64,000 nt of DNA, taken from an uncultured Mycoplasma sp. Lineage in GTDB: Bacteria > Bacillota_I > Bacilli_A > Mycoplasmatales > Mycoplasmoidaceae. This document shows positions 47,463 to 58,350 of this stretch, one piece after another (position 1 is the first letter of the stretch; each line of letters starts with the position of its first letter). The position numbers and the translations under genes are program-made. Location: assembly GCA_947648205.1 (NCBI GenBank), contig CANSNC010000002.1:1-64000 (forward strand). Reading direction: 5' to 3'. Below the pieces are notes generated by a model. The model was not told where the DNA came from, made no database searches, and saw only the letters and a list, made by a program, of their open reading frames with translations.

Positions 47463-48935
47463 ATGAGAGAAAATATAATTAATAAAATAAAAAACAACTT
47501 AAAGGTTTTAATAGAAAAAAAATCGAAAACTCATGCAGAAAATAACCATAAGTTTAATGACTTGATATATGAAGATAATATAAAATCTGCATATCAAGCA
47601 TTATATGAATTTGATGAAAATATTTTTAATGAATCTATTGTAGAAGCACTTAAAACTATTGATATAAGTGATTATTTTAAAAGACACTATGATGAGAATC
47701 AAGGTTTAACTTCACATAGAAAAATTGGTTTAAAGAATTTAGAAGATCAAAATTGATTGAATTTAGATTTTAAAGAATATATAGAAAAATTATTGAATGA
47801 CAATAATATAGAAGGTGTGAATAGTTTGCATGACATAATTTATAATTCTATAGAATTTAATACAATAGACATTTATTTTAGAAAAATATTAGAAAAAAAT
47901 GATATTAATTATCAACATCTTGATAATGATATTAGTCAAGCTAGTGCTTCTATTGATAAATTAAAAAGTGCTAGTAATTTTTTACTAGACAAAATGGGAA
48001 CATTGCCTTTAAAAGATATTTTACAAATAGATAGTGAATTAATTGATGTTATTGTAGAAACTTTTACAAAACAAACTTTTCTAAATGATTTAACTAAAAT
48101 GCTTGGAAAAGTAAGTGATAGTTCTAAAAGAAAAACATTCTTAGAAAATGTCAAAGAAGTAAATAAAGTTAATAAAAAAGATAATAAATATAATCCTACA
48201 AAAATTAATGGTATAAAAACAGGCAATATTATTTCATCTATTGTCCCATATCAACTTGCTTATAGACAAGATGAATTAACAAAGAAGATTTTCAATTCAA
48301 ATTTGTTAGAAAATAAACTTTTAATTTTTGATCAAAAAGATAGATCAAAAAAAATTATTCATGATGATAAATCACCATTAAAAAAAGCTGATGATAGTTT
48401 TGGAGGAGCTTTTATTATCTGTATTGATACTTCATATTCAATGCAACATTTTGGCGATAAATACGCTAAAGCATTTGTTCTATTAATGTTGATAGAGGCA
48501 AAAAGATTGAATAGAAAAGTTTATATTATTAATTTCTCAGATATTTTAGACATTTATGAAATAGAGGATTATGAAACTCAATTTGATTTAGTAGTTAAAT
48601 TTATTAAAAAATCATTTTATGCTGGCACAAATCTTGATCTTGCATTACAAAAATCATTAGAAATAATTCAAACAAATTCATATAAGAAATCAGATGTTAT
48701 TGTAATTTCAGATTTTGATGTTAAATCAATTAACAAACAACTATATAATAACTTAAATTTATTAAAGAAAAAATATGGAACATTATTGTATGCTTTTGTT
48801 ATATCAAGAATGCCAAGAACAGCTTTTGTAGAAGATTATTATGATGAAAAGTTTTTATTTAATGGAACAGATAAATCTATAGAAAATATTCATTATAGAA
48901 TAAAAGAATTATTAACAAAATATGATGTTAAATAG
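47463..48935 (+). CDS. VWA-domain protein (ViaA-like partner of the MoxR ATPase)
   Basis: The 490-aa protein has a helical N-terminal two-thirds and a von Willebrand A domain from about residue 315. The metal-ion-dependent adhesion site D-T-S-Y-S is at about residues 322-326 (FIICIDTSYSMQ), with Thr in GTNLDLALQKSL and Asp in VIVISDFD. ViaA proteins bind and stimulate RavA ATPases. The start directly abuts the ATPase stop (TAGATG), so expression is coupled. A nitroreductase gene follows 8 bp later. Confidence 0.87.
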
Positions 48936-48943
48936 GAGTAGTT

Positions 48944-49687
48944 ATGATTAATAAAATGTTGAGCAGAACTTCAATAAGATCATTTGAGGATAAAAAAATT
49001 GATGATGAAACAATTAAACAATTATCTCAAGTTGTAAATAGTGCACCAACATCAATGAATGGTCAGATTTTTAGTTGTGTTTTTGTTACAGATAAAAATA
49101 AATTAAAATTTATTAAAGAATTAATGGATAAAAATATGCCATCAAATAGTGTTGATAGATCATTTGTGTATCATGCTTCATTATTAGCAATTTTTTGCAT
49201 TGATTTAAATAGATTAGAATATGCATGTGCAAAAAACAATTTAAAACCAGTATTAGGTGGTTTAGATTTATTAGCAACTGCATCAGGAGATGCTTATATT
49301 GGTGCAACTATGTTAATGGATGCAAGTATTTCATTAGGGCTTGGAACTTGTTTTTTAGGATCAATAAAGGGTATAACTAATGATCTAAAACAACTTCTGA
49401 AACTTGATGGCAATATTTTCCCTATAGTTGGTTTATTAATTGGTTATCCAAATGAAATAAATGATATTAAACCAAAAATGAATAAAGTGTATTTTGAAGA
49501 ATATTCTTTAACTGACATAAAGAATGAAGTAGATAAATATGATACTATTTTTAGTAATTATTTACTAAAAAGAAATAGTTTAAATAAAAATGATAATTGA
49601 TCAAAACCATATTCATTAATTATGTCAAATAATAATGTTTATAAAGTTCTTGAAAATAATTTTAAAAATTGGGTTAAATTTAATTAA
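48944..49687 (+). CDS. Nitroreductase-family flavoprotein
   Basis: The 247-aa protein starts LSRTSIRSFEDKKIDDETI, the R-x-S-x-R-x-F FMN-phosphate signature. It continues with NSAPTSMNGQIF and IGATMLMDASISLGLGTCFLG, both typical of NAD(P)H-dependent FMN nitroreductases, and then IVGLLIGYP. The family reduces quinones, flavins or nitro compounds; the natural substrate is unclear. A TAGGAG site lies at the end of the preceding gene, so it is the third gene of the ATPase-VWA operon. FMN could be supplied by RibF encoded at 54482-55321. Confidence 0.9.
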
Positions 49688-49708
49688 TAACAAATATATA
49701 GGTTTATT

Positions 49709-50725
49709 ATGAAATTTACTTTTACATCTGTTGGTATAGCATTGGGAATTACAACATTATTGGTAATGATAATGATTGTTTTGTTTCATTTTCTTTTTAC
49801 TAGAAAAAGTAAATTTTTATATATATTTTTTCATTCATATTATTATTGATTAATAATAGGAGCTGTTAGTTTTTTGTACTTTTTTTTAGCAAGGTATAAT
49901 CAAAATATCATAGATTTTTTTAACAAAAAAGATTTATTAGATAGTGGTGATATTTATTATAAATCCACTACTTATAGTAAAGCATTTTTATTAGATTTAT
50001 GTCCTGCTGTAGCTTTTTTATTACCACTATCATTAATGATTGATCCAACACGTTCAATTGCAAAAATTATGTCTCCATATGCAATAATTGGAAGTATTAT
50101 TACAATATATTCAACAACACTATCGACTACACCTAATGGTAATGTTTGAAATTATATTTTTCTTGGAGAAGCTCCTAATGAAATGTTTTTTATGATGCAT
50201 TTTAATTCATTGGTAATTGCAATAGGTGTTATGTTAACATCAAAAAATTATACAAGATATAGTTTTTTATTTAATTTTGTTTTTATTTGTCTTTATATAG
50301 GGTATGTAAAGGCTTTTGTAGATTTAAAAGGTGTTTTATATAACACAACAGGTGTTTCAAAATTTGATTGATATGATGATGTTTATCACAATTTCAGTGA
50401 ATATGGTATAGTGTATCAATTATTTCCAATAGGATTTCCACTAATTCAAATAATAGCTTATATTATTGCAGTATTAATTTCTTTTTCTTTAATGGGTATA
50501 AAAAATTGAACTAATAAAGATCCAGAAAAAGAAATGTATTTAGATAAATTTTGATACCAAAAAATTAAATATATAAGAAAACCATTTTATATTTATGATC
50601 TAAAACTAGATATTTTATTTTTAAGAATTAATATATGAATATTAGACACTTTTTTTAAAAAAAACACTATTAATTTAAGAGGTAAGATATTTAAAAACAA
50701 AGAGATAATAAAAAGATTGAAATAA
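49709..50725 (+). CDS. Multi-pass membrane protein, 338 aa
   Basis: A TAGGTT stretch precedes the ATG. Six or seven hydrophobic segments alternate with short loops (for example VGIALGITTLLVMIMIVLF and LDLCPAVAFLLPLSLMI), and a basic tail ends KNKEIIKRLK. A MMHFNSLVIAIGVML segment in the centre has a His in a membrane helix, reminiscent of YwaF/TMEM164-type proteins, which is only a weak resemblance. It probably belongs to the preceding transcript and is followed by a terminator. The function is unknown. Confidence 0.78.
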
Positions 50726-50763
50726 ATAATACTATAAATCTTTATAGTGTTATTTATTTTTTG
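50724..50763 (+). terminator. Rho-independent terminator
   Basis: AAATAATACTATAAA and TTTATAGTGTTATTT pair with a 2-4-nt loop and one G-U, followed by a T-rich run. Confidence 0.8.
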
Positions 50764-50849
50764 CTACAATGTAATAGAAAAATGTTTTTTTACATTTTTT
50801 TAACTATTAAAATTTCAATTATTAAATATTTGCAAAGGATAAATATAAT

Positions 50850-51734
50850 ATGAAGTTTTTTTTGAAATGAAAAACACATTTGTTTTTTATCAAGTTTATT
50901 AACTTATATTTCTTTAAATCATGAGTAGGACCATTAATTTGTTTTTTGTTTATACCAATAATGTCTATTGGTTTTGCATATATAAATAGAAATTATGTTT
51001 CTACTATTATTCCTAGCGTATTAAGCAATGTAATAATAGGCATACCATTTTGACTTATTAGTTCATCAATGATAGATATTAAAAAAAATTCTATTGTTGA
51101 AAAATATTTTTTATTTTCTAAAAAACCAATTTATGTAAATAGTATCCCTTTACTATATTTTTACATTATCATTTTAGTATCATTTTTAATTAATTTTTTT
51201 ATTGTATATTTAATATCATTTGATAAAAATAATTTTCCAATTAATTTTTTTCAGAATATTAATGTAGGAAGTTTAATTTTCACTTTAATATTTTCTATAT
51301 TTTTATCTTTATCAATTGCAAGTATAATGTACACATTTGTTAGGTCAATTATTTGAAATCAAATCATTTGTTATGTTTTATCTATGTTTTTCTTATTATT
51401 CTCTGGAAATATAATTCCATGAGTAACAATTATTACAAATGAACCATTAAATATTATTTCTTACTTTTCACCATTTAGATATATAAATGCTTTATTTATA
51501 GAAAGCATAAATGGATTATCTGATGGAATGAATAACTTACAAAACACTAATGTTTTCAATTTTTCTACACCTTATGTAATCAAATATGTTGAAATTCAAG
51601 AAAATGGTATTCAGTATAAACAAATGGAATTATTTAAACAATATGATCAAATATTAAATTTTCTTATTGTACTAATCATTTCAATAGTTATAAATGGAAT
51701 TGTTTTGAATATAAAACAAGGTAAAAGGAAATAA
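50850..51734 (+). CDS. ABC-2 type exporter permease
   Basis: The 294-aa protein has six hydrophobic segments. A signature-like region FSGNIIPWVTIITNEPLNII followed by SYFSPFRYINAL is typical of ABC-2 permeases of the DrrB/NodJ type, and it matches the equivalent part of the minus-strand permease at 53508-54473. AAAGGAT precedes the ATG. The ATPase gene follows after 3 nt. Together they should export an unknown substrate, possibly a drug, lipid or peptide. Confidence 0.85.
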
Positions 51735-51737
51735 ATT

Positions 51738-52436
51738 ATGAATATAAATGATAATCTAGTTTGTCAAATTAAAAATTTATATAAAAAATATGGTTCAAAA
51801 ATTTTGTTTTCAGATTTTTCTTTAGACATTTTTAAAGGAGATAGAGTTGGAATTATTGGCAAAAATGGAACTGGAAAAACAACACTGTTAAATATGATAA
51901 TTGGAAAAACATCACAAGATAAAGGAACAATTATTTTTAATAATGAATTTATTAATGATAAATTATTGGACATTGGTTATATTTCTCAAGAATTTAGATT
52001 TCCAACATTTTTTAAAGTTAAAGATATATATAAATTAATTTTAGATGATTTAAAGTTAAATAATCGTTATATTAAATATTTTTTTGATGAAATTGCTTCT
52101 GTTTTAGATATAGAAGCTTTATTCAATCAAAAATATTCAAAACTATCAGCTGGTGAAAAACAAAAAGTTAATTTATTTTCTATATTATCATATAATTCAA
52201 AACTATTACTATTGGATGAATTTACATCAAATATTGATATTGAAACTAACCAAAAAATAAGAAAATTTCTTAATAATAACTCAATTACAATGCTTGTAGT
52301 TTCTCATAATGTTAGAGATATAGTTGAAATATGCAATAAAGTTTTATTTATTGCAGATGGAAAAATACAAAAAATATTATTGGATCATGAAATAAATGAA
52401 AGTTCTATAAAAACTATTTTTAATGAAAGATGATAA
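51738..52436 (+). CDS. ABC transporter ATP-binding protein
   Basis: The 232-aa protein has Walker A GKNGTGKT, the signature LSAGEKQK, Walker B LLLLDEFTS and the H-loop His in VVSHN. Its last codons are TGA (Trp) then TAA. It energises the permease encoded immediately upstream, and both form a two-gene exporter operon. A perfect bidirectional terminator lies about 135 bp downstream. Confidence 0.92.
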
Positions 52437-52569
52437 GGGATATTCTAGCAGTAGTAATGTAATAATTTGCACAGTTGGTTTATAACTTGGAATAATAAGT
52501 ACTGTAAAATGATTTTGTTGATGATAAATCAATTTTTATATAAATTTTTATAATATATTGTAATATCAT

Positions 52570-52624
52570 AATCAAATAAAAAATGAAGTGATATATAAAT
52601 ATCTACTTCATTTTTTATTTGATT
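52570..52624. terminator. Long bidirectional terminator between the convergent ABC systems
   Basis: A perfect 20-bp stem joins 52570-52589 with 52605-52624 (core AAATGAAGT/ACTTCATTT), with A and T runs on opposite sides. It serves both converging operons. Confidence 0.9.
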
Positions 52625-52637
52625 AAAGTTATTTTTA

Positions 52638-53492
52638 TTATATATATTTTTCAGCAAGTTTTTGTATGCTTCCATATTTTTTTATCACATCTTTTTTTCT
52701 TAAATCTACTTTTAATTGTCCCTTTTGCATAATCATAATTCTATCTGTTATTAATTCTACTTCATCCATATTATGTGAAATTAGTAATATTTGTATATTG
52801 AAGAATTTACAATAATGAATAATAAAATCAATTATTTTTGTTCTTACACTAATATCAAGTCCTGTAGATAATTCATCAAGAATTACTATTTTTGGTTTAT
52901 GGATTAATGCTAAAAGAATATTAAGTCTTTGTTGTTGTCCCCCAGATAATGATTTAGCTTTTCTATTATAAAATTCTTTTAGTCCAAATGCTGTAATCAT
53001 TTGTTCTATTTCAGCATCATTAATATCAACTTTATATACATCTACTATAAATTTTATAATGTGTTTTACTTTTAATCCATTAGGATAAGCACTATCTTGA
53101 AATTGAATTCCTATTTTCTCTTGAAAATTAATTGTGTAGTCAAATAAATAGTTTATTTCACCCTTTGATTGATTAGTTATTCCAGCTAACATTTCTACAG
53201 TTGTAGTTTTACCTGCTCCATTTGCTCCAATTAAAGCCACATTTTCATTATCATATAATGTGAAAGAAAGATTATTTACTGCACAAATTTTATTGTTTGC
53301 TCCAAAATATTTGTATACATTTTTAAATTCTAAAATTGGATCACCATTATGTTTTTGTTTGGTGTCAATAATAGTTTTTTGATTTAGTTTATCTTCTGTT
53401 TGTTCTAGAAAAATATTAAATCTATTTTCTTCTCTAATTTCTTGTTTTTTCTTTTCTTTTTTAAAAAAAATTTTATCTCATATTTTTTTCAT
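52638..53492 (-). CDS. ABC transporter ATP-binding protein
   Basis: The 284-aa protein starts at the ATG whose complement is at 53490-53492 (MKKIWDKIFFKKEKKK), giving a basic extension of about 55 residues before the nucleotide-binding domain. The domain has Walker A GANGAGKTT, signature LSGGQQQR, Walker B IVILDELSTGLD and the H-loop ISHN. It resembles drug/bacteriocin-exporter ATPases of the ABC-2 class. It follows its permease gene by 15 nt on the minus strand. Confidence 0.92.
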
Positions 53493-53507
53493 AATATTAA
53501 CAATAAC

Positions 53508-54473
53508 CTATCTAATACTTCATTTAAAAAATTTAATCATTGCACCAATTGAAATTGCAACAAAAATAATTGGAATAACAAAGGAAATAATTACTTCTAT
53601 TTCATTTATTCCTATATTTTCTAAAATTAGTTTTGTGTGTGCATCATATGGGTTGAATATATCTCCATTTAATCAAGAAATAGTTACTAATGAATTTGAA
53701 TATCTATAAGGAGTTAAATATGAAAACACATTTAGTACCTTATTGTTTGTAATAACTGACAATGGGAACAACATGCCTGATAATAACATACTTGCAAAAT
53801 ATAACATTGTACCTTTAATATTCAATGAAGCACTTGTTTTAGAAGTGCTAAGATTAAATAATCCAATAAAAATGGATATTATATTCATATATGTAATAGA
53901 TATTATTAAACCAACTCATTCTGAACTATAACTTTTACCAGTGGAAAAAAATAAATCATATCCCATAATTGTTTGTGTATTATTTTCTGATAATATTAGT
54001 TGGAATTTTTGAAATCCAAAAAGTAAAAGTGTTCAAAAAAATGATCATAATGTAATAAGACTATTCATAATGAAATAATAAATGAATGTTGTTAATATAA
54101 ACATTCATGGTCTTATTGGTGTAGAACCTATTCTTTTCATTAATATTGATACTTTTATTTCCATAATGGATGATGGCATTGAAAAAGAGCCAATGCTGAT
54201 AACATTTAAAGTTATTAACCCTATTAGAATATCTTTAAATTTCATTGCATTAAGCACATTATTATTTCCATCTAATATAACTGCTTGATTTATAAAACCA
54301 AATAAAGCCATAAAAATTATTGAAAAAATGAAATCATAAAATCATTCACCTGGATTATTTCAATATTGTGTATTAAGTAATTTAAATAAAGATCAACAAC
54401 ATTGAAATTGTATTTTGCCAATATTTTTTATTTCTTTTTTATTTTCTTTAGTAATGATTGTAATATTATTCAT
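53508..54473 (-). CDS. ABC-2 type exporter permease
   Basis: An AGGAG site precedes the ATG. The 321-aa protein has six hydrophobic segments, and the segment LLSGMLFPLSVITNNKVLNV followed by SYLTPYRYSNSL matches the ABC-2 permease pattern and the permease at 50850-51734. Many TGA codons encode Trp. It is the first gene of a two-gene exporter operon with the ATPase at 52638-53492 and lies 8 nt after the ribF stop, so all three may be co-transcribed. Confidence 0.85.
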
Positions 54474-54481
54474 TTTTTCTC

Positions 54482-55321
54482 CTATTTAAAATAATTTTTT
54501 GCTACATTTAAATCATTATTAATGTTTTTAATTAACTCTTGAATATTATCAAATTTTTGATTATCTCTAATGAATTTTAATATTTCAACTTTTATGAATT
54601 TACCATATATATCTTTATTGAAATCAAATATGTATGTTTCTACAAAATTATGTAAAGCTTCAAGGGATCTTGGTATTCCAATAAAACTTATACTTTTATA
54701 TTCTTTACCATCTATAAAAGTTCTAGATACATAACTTCCATGTCTAATAATTATGTTTTTATTTTCTATAATGTTAGCTGTTGGAAAAAAGTTTTTTGTT
54801 GCTATACCTTTTCCCTTTACTACAATACCTGAATAATAAAAATTTTGTGTCATTAAACTATTTGCTTGTTCAATATCTCCAGTTTCTATTAAATTCAAAA
54901 TTTTAGATGTTGAAATTGAATTATCATTTTCAACTATTGTCACATTAAAATGTTGTTTTAGTGTATTAACATCACCAGATTTATTTTTTCCAAATTTGTA
55001 ATCACTACCAACATATATTTTTTGTATTACTAGATATTTTAGCAAGTATTTATTAATAAAAGTTTGTGCATCACAATTATCATTAAAAATGTTATAAACA
55101 AAAATATATTTTGGAGAAAATTGTTTTAAATTTTCTATTCTTTCATCAATATTATAAATGTTAAATTTTTTAGAGGGATTATCTTGAAAAATTAAAAATG
55201 AAAAATTAGATAAGTCTTGAAATAATTTAATATGCCCATTATGAACAATGTTAAAGTGACCTATTACTAAATTTTCTACCATTATTTTTTCTTTTAAATT
55301 GTTTAAATTTATAACTTTCAT
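54482..55321 (-). CDS. ribF: Bifunctional riboflavin kinase / FAD synthetase
   Basis: The 279-aa protein has the nucleotidyltransferase motif GHFNIVHNGH near its start, KFGKNKSGD and NSISTSKI in the FAD synthetase domain, and the riboflavin kinase motif KGIATKNFFPTAN with HGSYVSRT. It converts riboflavin to FMN and then FAD. The first ATG is used here, although an in-frame ATG 13 codons later (MVENLVIGHF) is also possible and would fit family length better. It heads a minus-strand gene group with the ABC exporter. Confidence 0.93.
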   Translation of the reverse strand: MKVINLNNLKEKIMVENLVIGHFNIVHNGHIKLFQDLSNFSFLIFQDNPSKKFNIYNIDERIENLKQFSPKYIFVYNIFNDNCDAQTFINKYLLKYLVIQKIYVGSDYKFGKNKSGDVNTLKQHFNVTIVENDNSISTSKILNLIETGDIEQANSLMTQNFYYSGIVVKGKGIATKNFFPTANIIENKNIIIRHGSYVSRTFIDGKEYKSISFIGIPRSLEALHNFVETYIFDFNKDIYGKFIKVEILKFIRDNQKFDNIQELIKNINNDLNVAKNYFK

Positions 55322-55501
55322 ATATTATCCATAAATGATACTTTATTTTACATTGTTTATATTTTATTAAAAAAGAAAAAATATTTTAATTATTTTATAT
55401 TTGACTATAATAAATTTGCTTTAAAATTATAATCATAAATAATAATCATTTTATTGAATATAAATTAATATTTATTTTATTAAAACTTTAATGAGGATTT
55501 T

Positions 55502-55936
55502 ATGAATGAGAATGTTTCTTTATCAAACAAAAAAGATAATTTAATAGAGGATAGTGTTAATAAAAGTTCATCTATCAAATCAGAAATAAAAAAAATTTAT
55601 AACTTTAGTCATGCATCAACATTCTTATTAATTGTAGAAATTTTTGTTTTAGCATTTTTACTAATCTATATAATAACTGCTAAGATTAACAATTTAACTA
55701 CTAATTATGAAAAAACAATTAAAATTGTTTTGCAAATTATTGCAGGTATTGAGAGTGTAAGAATTTTATTTTTGATAATTTTACTAATTTTAATTTTTAT
55801 TTGTAAAAATAAATCAATAAAAAATAATTTAATTGTTCTTGCCATTTTATCTTTAATACCAGCAATATCTTTTATTACTTTTATTATTCTTAAAATTAGA
55901 ATAAAGAAAATGTATTTAAAATCATTAGATCTATAA
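55502..55936 (+). CDS. Small membrane protein, 144 aa
   Basis: A TGAGGAT site precedes the ATG. After about 35 polar, Ser/Lys-rich residues come three hydrophobic segments at about 38-60, 76-98 and 108-128, ending in a basic tail. No tryptophan is present, so no TGA is involved. The family is not recognised. It is diverged in orientation from ribF and stands alone. Confidence 0.72.
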   Translation: MNENVSLSNKKDNLIEDSVNKSSSIKSEIKKIYNFSHASTFLLIVEIFVLAFLLIYIITAKINNLTTNYEKTIKIVLQIIAGIESVRILFLIILLILIFICKNKSIKNNLIVLAILSLIPAISFITFIILKIRIKKMYLKSLDL

Positions 55937-56028
55937 TTTACAACATATATTTTTAATTTTGAATTATTACCAAATTCTTTGTTACAAAATGTATGTTTTT
56001 TCATAAATAAATAATAAAATAAAGTATT

Positions 56029-56832
56029 ATGGAAAACAAAGCAATAAAATTTTTTATAGAGCATACAAAATATAAAGAAGAAGATATTTTACATTTGAAA
56101 CAAATACATCATGGCTTTACAAATTTATCATATCTTTTAGTAACAACTGATAATAAAAAATATCAAGTTAGATTTGGTGGATCAAATGATGTTGTTAGTA
56201 GAAAAAATGAGTATGCAATTTTAAAAGCAATTAAAGAAGAGAATTATTTGTATATTGATGAAGAAGGAAATGCAATTAAAAAATGAATAGAGGGAAAACC
56301 TCCTGTTTTTTTCTGAAATAAAAAGAAAAAATTAAAATTGTTGGTTGAGCAAATAATTAAAATGCATAGTGTTAAATTTAATGATTCTAATTTGATTAAA
56401 CATGATTATTTATTTTTTTTTAATAAAGCTATTTTTCAAAATAACATTGATAAAGAACTTTATTTAAAATTAATAGATAAATATAAGAATTTAGAGTTGA
56501 TATTGTCACACAATGATTTAAATCCTAAAAATATGATTTATGATTCAAAAAAGTCTAAGATGTATTTAATAGATTTTGAATGAGGAAGAATAAATAATAG
56601 ATATTGAGATATAGCCAATTTTTACAGAGAAACTAATTTAAGTACAAAATGATTAAAATATATGGTTGATTTATATAAGGGATTAGATTTTCAAACAATG
56701 TGTGAATTTGTTTACATAACAACAAATTTTGCTTATCAATGAACCTTTGGAATGAAAGAAACCAAAAAAATTCTTAATTATAGAAAATATGTTAGTTATA
56801 AAATGAATAAATATAGAAAATTTGTAGAATAA
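56029..56832 (+). CDS. Choline/ethanolamine kinase-like phosphotransferase (LicA-like)
   Basis: The 267-aa protein has the aminoglycoside phosphotransferase/choline kinase fold signatures: GFTNLSYLL in the nucleotide loop, LSHNDLNPKNMIY with the catalytic Asp and Asn (H-x-D-x-x-x-x-N), and YLIDFEWG with the metal-binding Asp. It probably phosphorylates choline or a similar small alcohol, feeding phospholipid or surface glycolipid synthesis. There is no obvious ribosome site. The following gene starts 21 bp after the stop. Confidence 0.85.
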
Positions 56833-56853
56833 TTTTTTATAATAATATGCATT

Positions 56854-58350
56854 ATGGAATTTTGAAAAAATTTATACAATGAATTATTGAAGATAGAAAA
56901 AAATAATCATCCACTTGATTTGAAATCTTGTGTTTATATTTGTGAATTAATTAATAAATATAAAATAAAAAAAGTTTTAGAAATTGGAACAGGATTAGGA
57001 TTTAGTAGTTATTTTTTTGCCAAGAATTCTTTTGTAGAAGAAATTGATACAATTGAAAAAAATAAAGAATATTTTTCATATGCACAAAAATTAGATGACA
57101 CACATAAAATTAATTATATTAATTTAGATTTATTCGAATATAGAACAGATAAAAAATATGATCTTATTTTTATAGATGGTCCAAAGCGAAATCAAGATAA
57201 AATTTTAGAACATGTGAGTGAGTTCTTATCTAATAGTGGTTTAATAGTAATTGATAATATTTTTTTAAATAGAGTTAAAGAAAAGAATAATGAACAATCA
57301 AAAAAAATTTTATTGCATCATGATAAATTTTTGGAATATTTAAATAATAATAATGTGTTTGATGTTAAATACATAGATATAGATGATGGATTAGCAATAT
57401 TAAAAAGGAAAAATATGAAAATAGCAGTAACATGTTGTAATTTAGAATTAGGAATAAATTTAGCTATAAAAAAAATTGATAACATAATAGTTGGTTTAAA
57501 AGATTTTTCTTGTAGATTTAATAATTATTTTGACTTTGACGAAATAGAACAACTTATTCAAAGCAAGCAAGAATCAAAAATAACAGTTTGTATTAATGAT
57601 ATTTTTTTTGAAGAAAGTATTCCAAAACTAGAAAAGGCAATTAAAAAACTTGTTGCATTAAAAGTAGATTGTATAATGTTTCATGATTTTGCAGTAGCAC
57701 AAATTGTCAAAGAAAATAATTTTGATATTGAATTGCATTATAATCCTGAGACATTAGTTACAAGTTATGGTCAATTTGAATTTTATTTAAAAAATAATAT
57801 CAAAAATGTTTCTATAGCAAGTGAATTAACAATGAGCGAATTAAAAAAAATACATGAAAACAAACAAAACATGACAACTTACATTAAAGCATATGGTCTT
57901 GGTTTTGTGATGCATTCAAGATGACCTATGGTTTCAAACTTTAGAGAGCACATTTCATCTGAAACTAATATATATAGTAAAAAGTTTAATAGCATTGAAT
58001 ATCTGTTAATTAAAGAAGACTTAAGAGTTATGCCAAATATTTTATATGAAGATAAATATGGCACACATATGTTAACAGGATACTATATTTGTGGAATAAA
58101 AAAGATTAATGAGTTTAAAACAATGAATGTAGATTATTTATTAATTGATGCATTTTTCATTCATGACGTTGAACTATACACAATAATTGATAAATTTGTT
58201 GATGCTAATAAAAATAATTTGTCTAATGAAGAATTGGAAAATTATTTTAATGAGATTGAAAAAAATGCTGAACATAAAATTTCTGAAGGTTTTTTTGGAA
58301 GTATACAAGATAGATTGCATATGTTAAAAGAGGAAAAAAATGAGCACTAA
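56854..58350 (+). CDS. Fused tRNA U34 methyltransferase (TrmR-like) and U32 hydroxylase-type protein (TrhP-like)
   Basis: The single 498-aa frame joins two proteins. Residues 1-187 form a class I O-methyltransferase: VLEIGTGLGFSSYFF binds S-adenosylmethionine, and DLIFIDGPKRNQ and GLIVIDNIF follow. Residues 188-498 form a peptidase-U32-family domain (MKIAVTCCNLELGINLA, AYGLGFVMHSRWPMVSNF, TGYYICGIKKI). In Bacillus these correspond to adjacent genes yrrM (trmR) and yrrN (trhP1), which work on 5-hydroxy- and 5-methoxyuridine at tRNA position 34. No stop separates the domains, although AAAAAGGA followed by ATG at 57415 could allow internal initiation. The frame overlaps the next gene by 11 nt. 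Confidence 0.85.

Noticed and set aside
57415..58350. Treating the U32 domain as a separate gene starting at 57415
   Set aside because: No stop codon separates it from the methyltransferase domain, so the sequence as given encodes a fusion; internal initiation is noted as an alternative.
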